The position numbers were made by a program, and so were the translations under genes. This document shows positions 14,550 to 15,772 of a stretch of DNA of 15,772 nucleotides, piece by piece. The notes under the pieces were generated by a model. It ran no database searches. It saw nothing but the letters and a program-made list of their open reading frames with translations, and was not told the DNA's origin. Origin of the DNA: an uncultured Clostridia bacterium (GTDB taxonomy: Bacteria > Bacillota > Clostridia > Oscillospirales > CAG-272); the NCBI GenBank assembly GCA_937914815.1, contig CALDMI010000050.1, positions 1 through 15,772 of the forward strand, in the 5' to 3' direction. The first letter of the stretch is position 1, and the number at the start of each line of letters is the position of its first letter.

Positions 14550-15488
14550 ATGAGTAACGAAAATGTGGCTACTGTTCAGAAGAAGCGCCGTCACAGAGTC
14601 TCGCTCGACGCGCGTAAGGCGCGCTCGGGATACCTGTTTGTGCTTCCGTTCATCCTCGGTATTCTCCTTATCTATCTTCCCATCCTGCTTGACTCTCTCT
14701 GGCTCACCGTGGCGAACCGCGTGTACGTTCCCGCGTCGGAAACGTATGTCTACGATTACATAGGCTTTGAAAACTATGTCTATGCGTTCACCGGCTCGCC
14801 GGACTTCGTGCAGACGCTGCTTGACAGTATTCAGGGGCTTGTTCTTCAGGTCCCCGCGATACTGATATTCTCACTCTTCGTCGCCGTGGTCCTGAACCAG
14901 AAGATGCTCGGGCGTGCGCTCTTCCGCGCGATATTCTTCGTCCCGGTCATAATATCCACGGGACTTATGGAGAGCATAGGTGGAACGATAAACAGCGGTA
15001 CGATAGACGACGGCTCCGGCTCTTCCGGTGCGACGCAGTTCATATCCGCCCTTGATGTCAAGGAGCTGTTCAAGGATATGAAGGTCGGCGGCGAGCTCGT
15101 TACATATGTCGTGGACCTTGTAAACAGCGTCTATAACATAATAAACTACTCCGGCGTCCAGATGCTGATATTCCTCGCGGGACTTCAGTCCATATCCCCC
15201 TCGATATACGAGGCGTGCCAGATAGAGGGCGCGACAGGGTGGGAGACCTTCTGGAAGATAACCTTCCCGATGATATCCCCCATGATACTTGTCAACGCGA
15301 TCTATACGATGATAGACTGCTTCACCCGTCAGTCGAGTACCATGATGACCTATATAACCAAGATGGGAGAATCCTATCCCGGCAGGGCGACGACTATGGC
15401 ATGGATTTATTTCCTCGCTATAATACTTCTTATCGCGGCTGTCGCCGGCATCATCTCCTCGTTTATATTCTATCAGAGAAGAGATTAA
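14550..15488 (+). CDS. CUT1 sugar ABC transporter permease, MalF/UgpA-like (pair 2)
   Basis: A second MalF-type permease in the same operon; 312 residues, highly basic N-terminus (KKRRHR), first membrane span at about 28-53, and further spans to the C-terminus. The EAA motif is at 221-244: EACQIEGATG then ITFPMISP. Unlike the first MalF-like protein, the external loop after the third span (about 141-200) is expanded: a Gly/Ser/Asp stretch (GGTINSGTIDDGSGSSG) followed by a helical segment. This suggests a different docking surface or a different binding protein. The start codon is preceded by AAGGAGGAG, and the gene begins 14 nt after the DUF5696-like gene. Sequence divergence from pair 1 argues against a recent tandem duplication. 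Confidence 0.92.
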   Translation: MSNENVATVQKKRRHRVSLDARKARSGYLFVLPFILGILLIYLPILLDSLWLTVANRVYVPASETYVYDYIGFENYVYAFTGSPDFVQTLLDSIQGLVLQVPAILIFSLFVAVVLNQKMLGRALFRAIFFVPVIISTGLMESIGGTINSGTIDDGSGSSGATQFISALDVKELFKDMKVGGELVTYVVDLVNSVYNIINYSGVQMLIFLAGLQSISPSIYEACQIEGATGWETFWKITFPMISPMILVNAIYTMIDCFTRQSSTMMTYITKMGESYPGRATTMAWIYFLAIILLIAAVAGIISSFIFYQRRD

Positions 15489-15493
15489 GGAGG
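15489..15493 (+). promoter_or_regulatory. Strong ribosome binding site of the last permease
   Basis: GGAGG, within AAGGAGGTG (15487-15495), directly follows the upstream TAA stop and lies 7 nt before ATG 15501. It supports the start of the partial gene at the right edge. Confidence 0.8.
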
Positions 15494-15500
15494 TGTGACG

Positions 15501-15772
15501 ATGGACAGTAATGTAACAATTAAAAAGAATACCAAGCATTCGCTGAAGGTCGATTACGACGGAAAGCTGAACTTCTGGCAGAGACTCAAGAAGAAGCTCA
15601 CCACCTCCAACACGTGGATAAAGGTGCTTGTGAACATCTTCCGCTTCATAATGATGCTCGGTATCTCCTATGTAATCCTTTATCCTTTCTTCTCGAAGAT
15701 AGCACAATCCTTCATGACGAAGGAGGATATAATAGACCCGACGGTCTCGCTTATCCCGCGCCACTTCACGAC
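15501..15772 (+). CDS. CUT1 sugar ABC transporter permease, MalG/UgpE-like (pair 2), 3' end beyond window
   Basis: The frame is open from ATG 15501 to the window edge (90 complete codons plus two bases). The translation begins MDSNVTIKKN, has a basic cytoplasmic stretch with FWQRLKKKL, then a first membrane span of about residues 44-62 (VNIFRFIMMLGISYVILYP). It continues with SKIAQSFMTKEDIIDPTVS, a form typical of the external segment after the first span in MalG-like permeases, where the phrase usually reads SL(K/R)...D. Roughly 200 residues, including the EAA motif, are missing from the window. It starts 12 nt after the MalF-like gene and should be its dimer partner. The N-terminal cytoplasmic tail is longer than in the first MalG-like protein (about 40 against 25 residues). 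Confidence 0.87.
   Translation, partial: MDSNVTIKKNTKHSLKVDYDGKLNFWQRLKKKLTTSNTWIKVLVNIFRFIMMLGISYVILYPFFSKIAQSFMTKEDIIDPTVSLIPRHFT

Overview
The window looks like chromosomal DNA from a Gram-positive, probably gut-type Clostridia bacterium (Oscillospirales-like; this is inference). The basis is strong AGGAGG ribosome binding sites, textbook sigma-A promoters, a ROK sugar kinase, a Clostridium-style NifS/NifU pair, and a CUT1 sugar-import operon with YIP1 and DUF5696-type partners. GC is moderate, yet isoleucine is very often encoded by ATA. No tRNA, rRNA, CRISPR array, transposase or phage gene was seen.

Layout. Positions 1-773 (minus strand) carry the first 257 codons of a ROK-family glucokinase-like kinase that runs off the left edge. 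A divergent intergenic region (774-1126) holds one well-spaced promoter in each direction (853-825 minus, 926-954 plus) and a structured leader of about 165 nt before nifS. nifS (1127-2344) and nifU (2388-2816) form a short iron-sulfur cluster assembly operon. A 759-bp non-coding stretch (2817-3575) follows. It contains two convincing rho-independent terminators (3017-3058 and 3302-3322), an AT-rich block full of GTAAA/TTTAC dyads including a 68-nt imperfect inverted repeat, and a near-perfect promoter (3476-3504).

From 3576 to the right edge lies one tightly packed plus-strand operon with gaps of 1 to 20 nt. Its order is: a very large secreted solute-binding protein with two beta-sandwich modules in front; a MalF/MalG-like permease pair; a secreted-domain NHL/TPR protein anchored by a YIP1-type membrane domain; a secreted protein of about 1,194 residues resembling DUF5696; and a second MalF-like permease followed by the start of a second MalG-like permease. 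No ATPase is present, so a shared MsmX-type ATPase encoded elsewhere, or one beyond the right edge, is expected.

How the parts may work together (inference): the operon appears to build an envelope-spanning machine for capturing, and perhaps processing, a complex glycan. The multi-domain binding protein and the DUF5696-like protein would act outside, the NHL-YIP1 protein would sit in the membrane as a scaffold or sensor, and two importer cores would take up products. Imported sugar could be phosphorylated by a ROK kinase such as the one at the left edge, though nothing ties that gene to the operon. The double permease set together with the NHL-YIP1 and DUF5696-like proteins is the best candidate here for a poorly described system.
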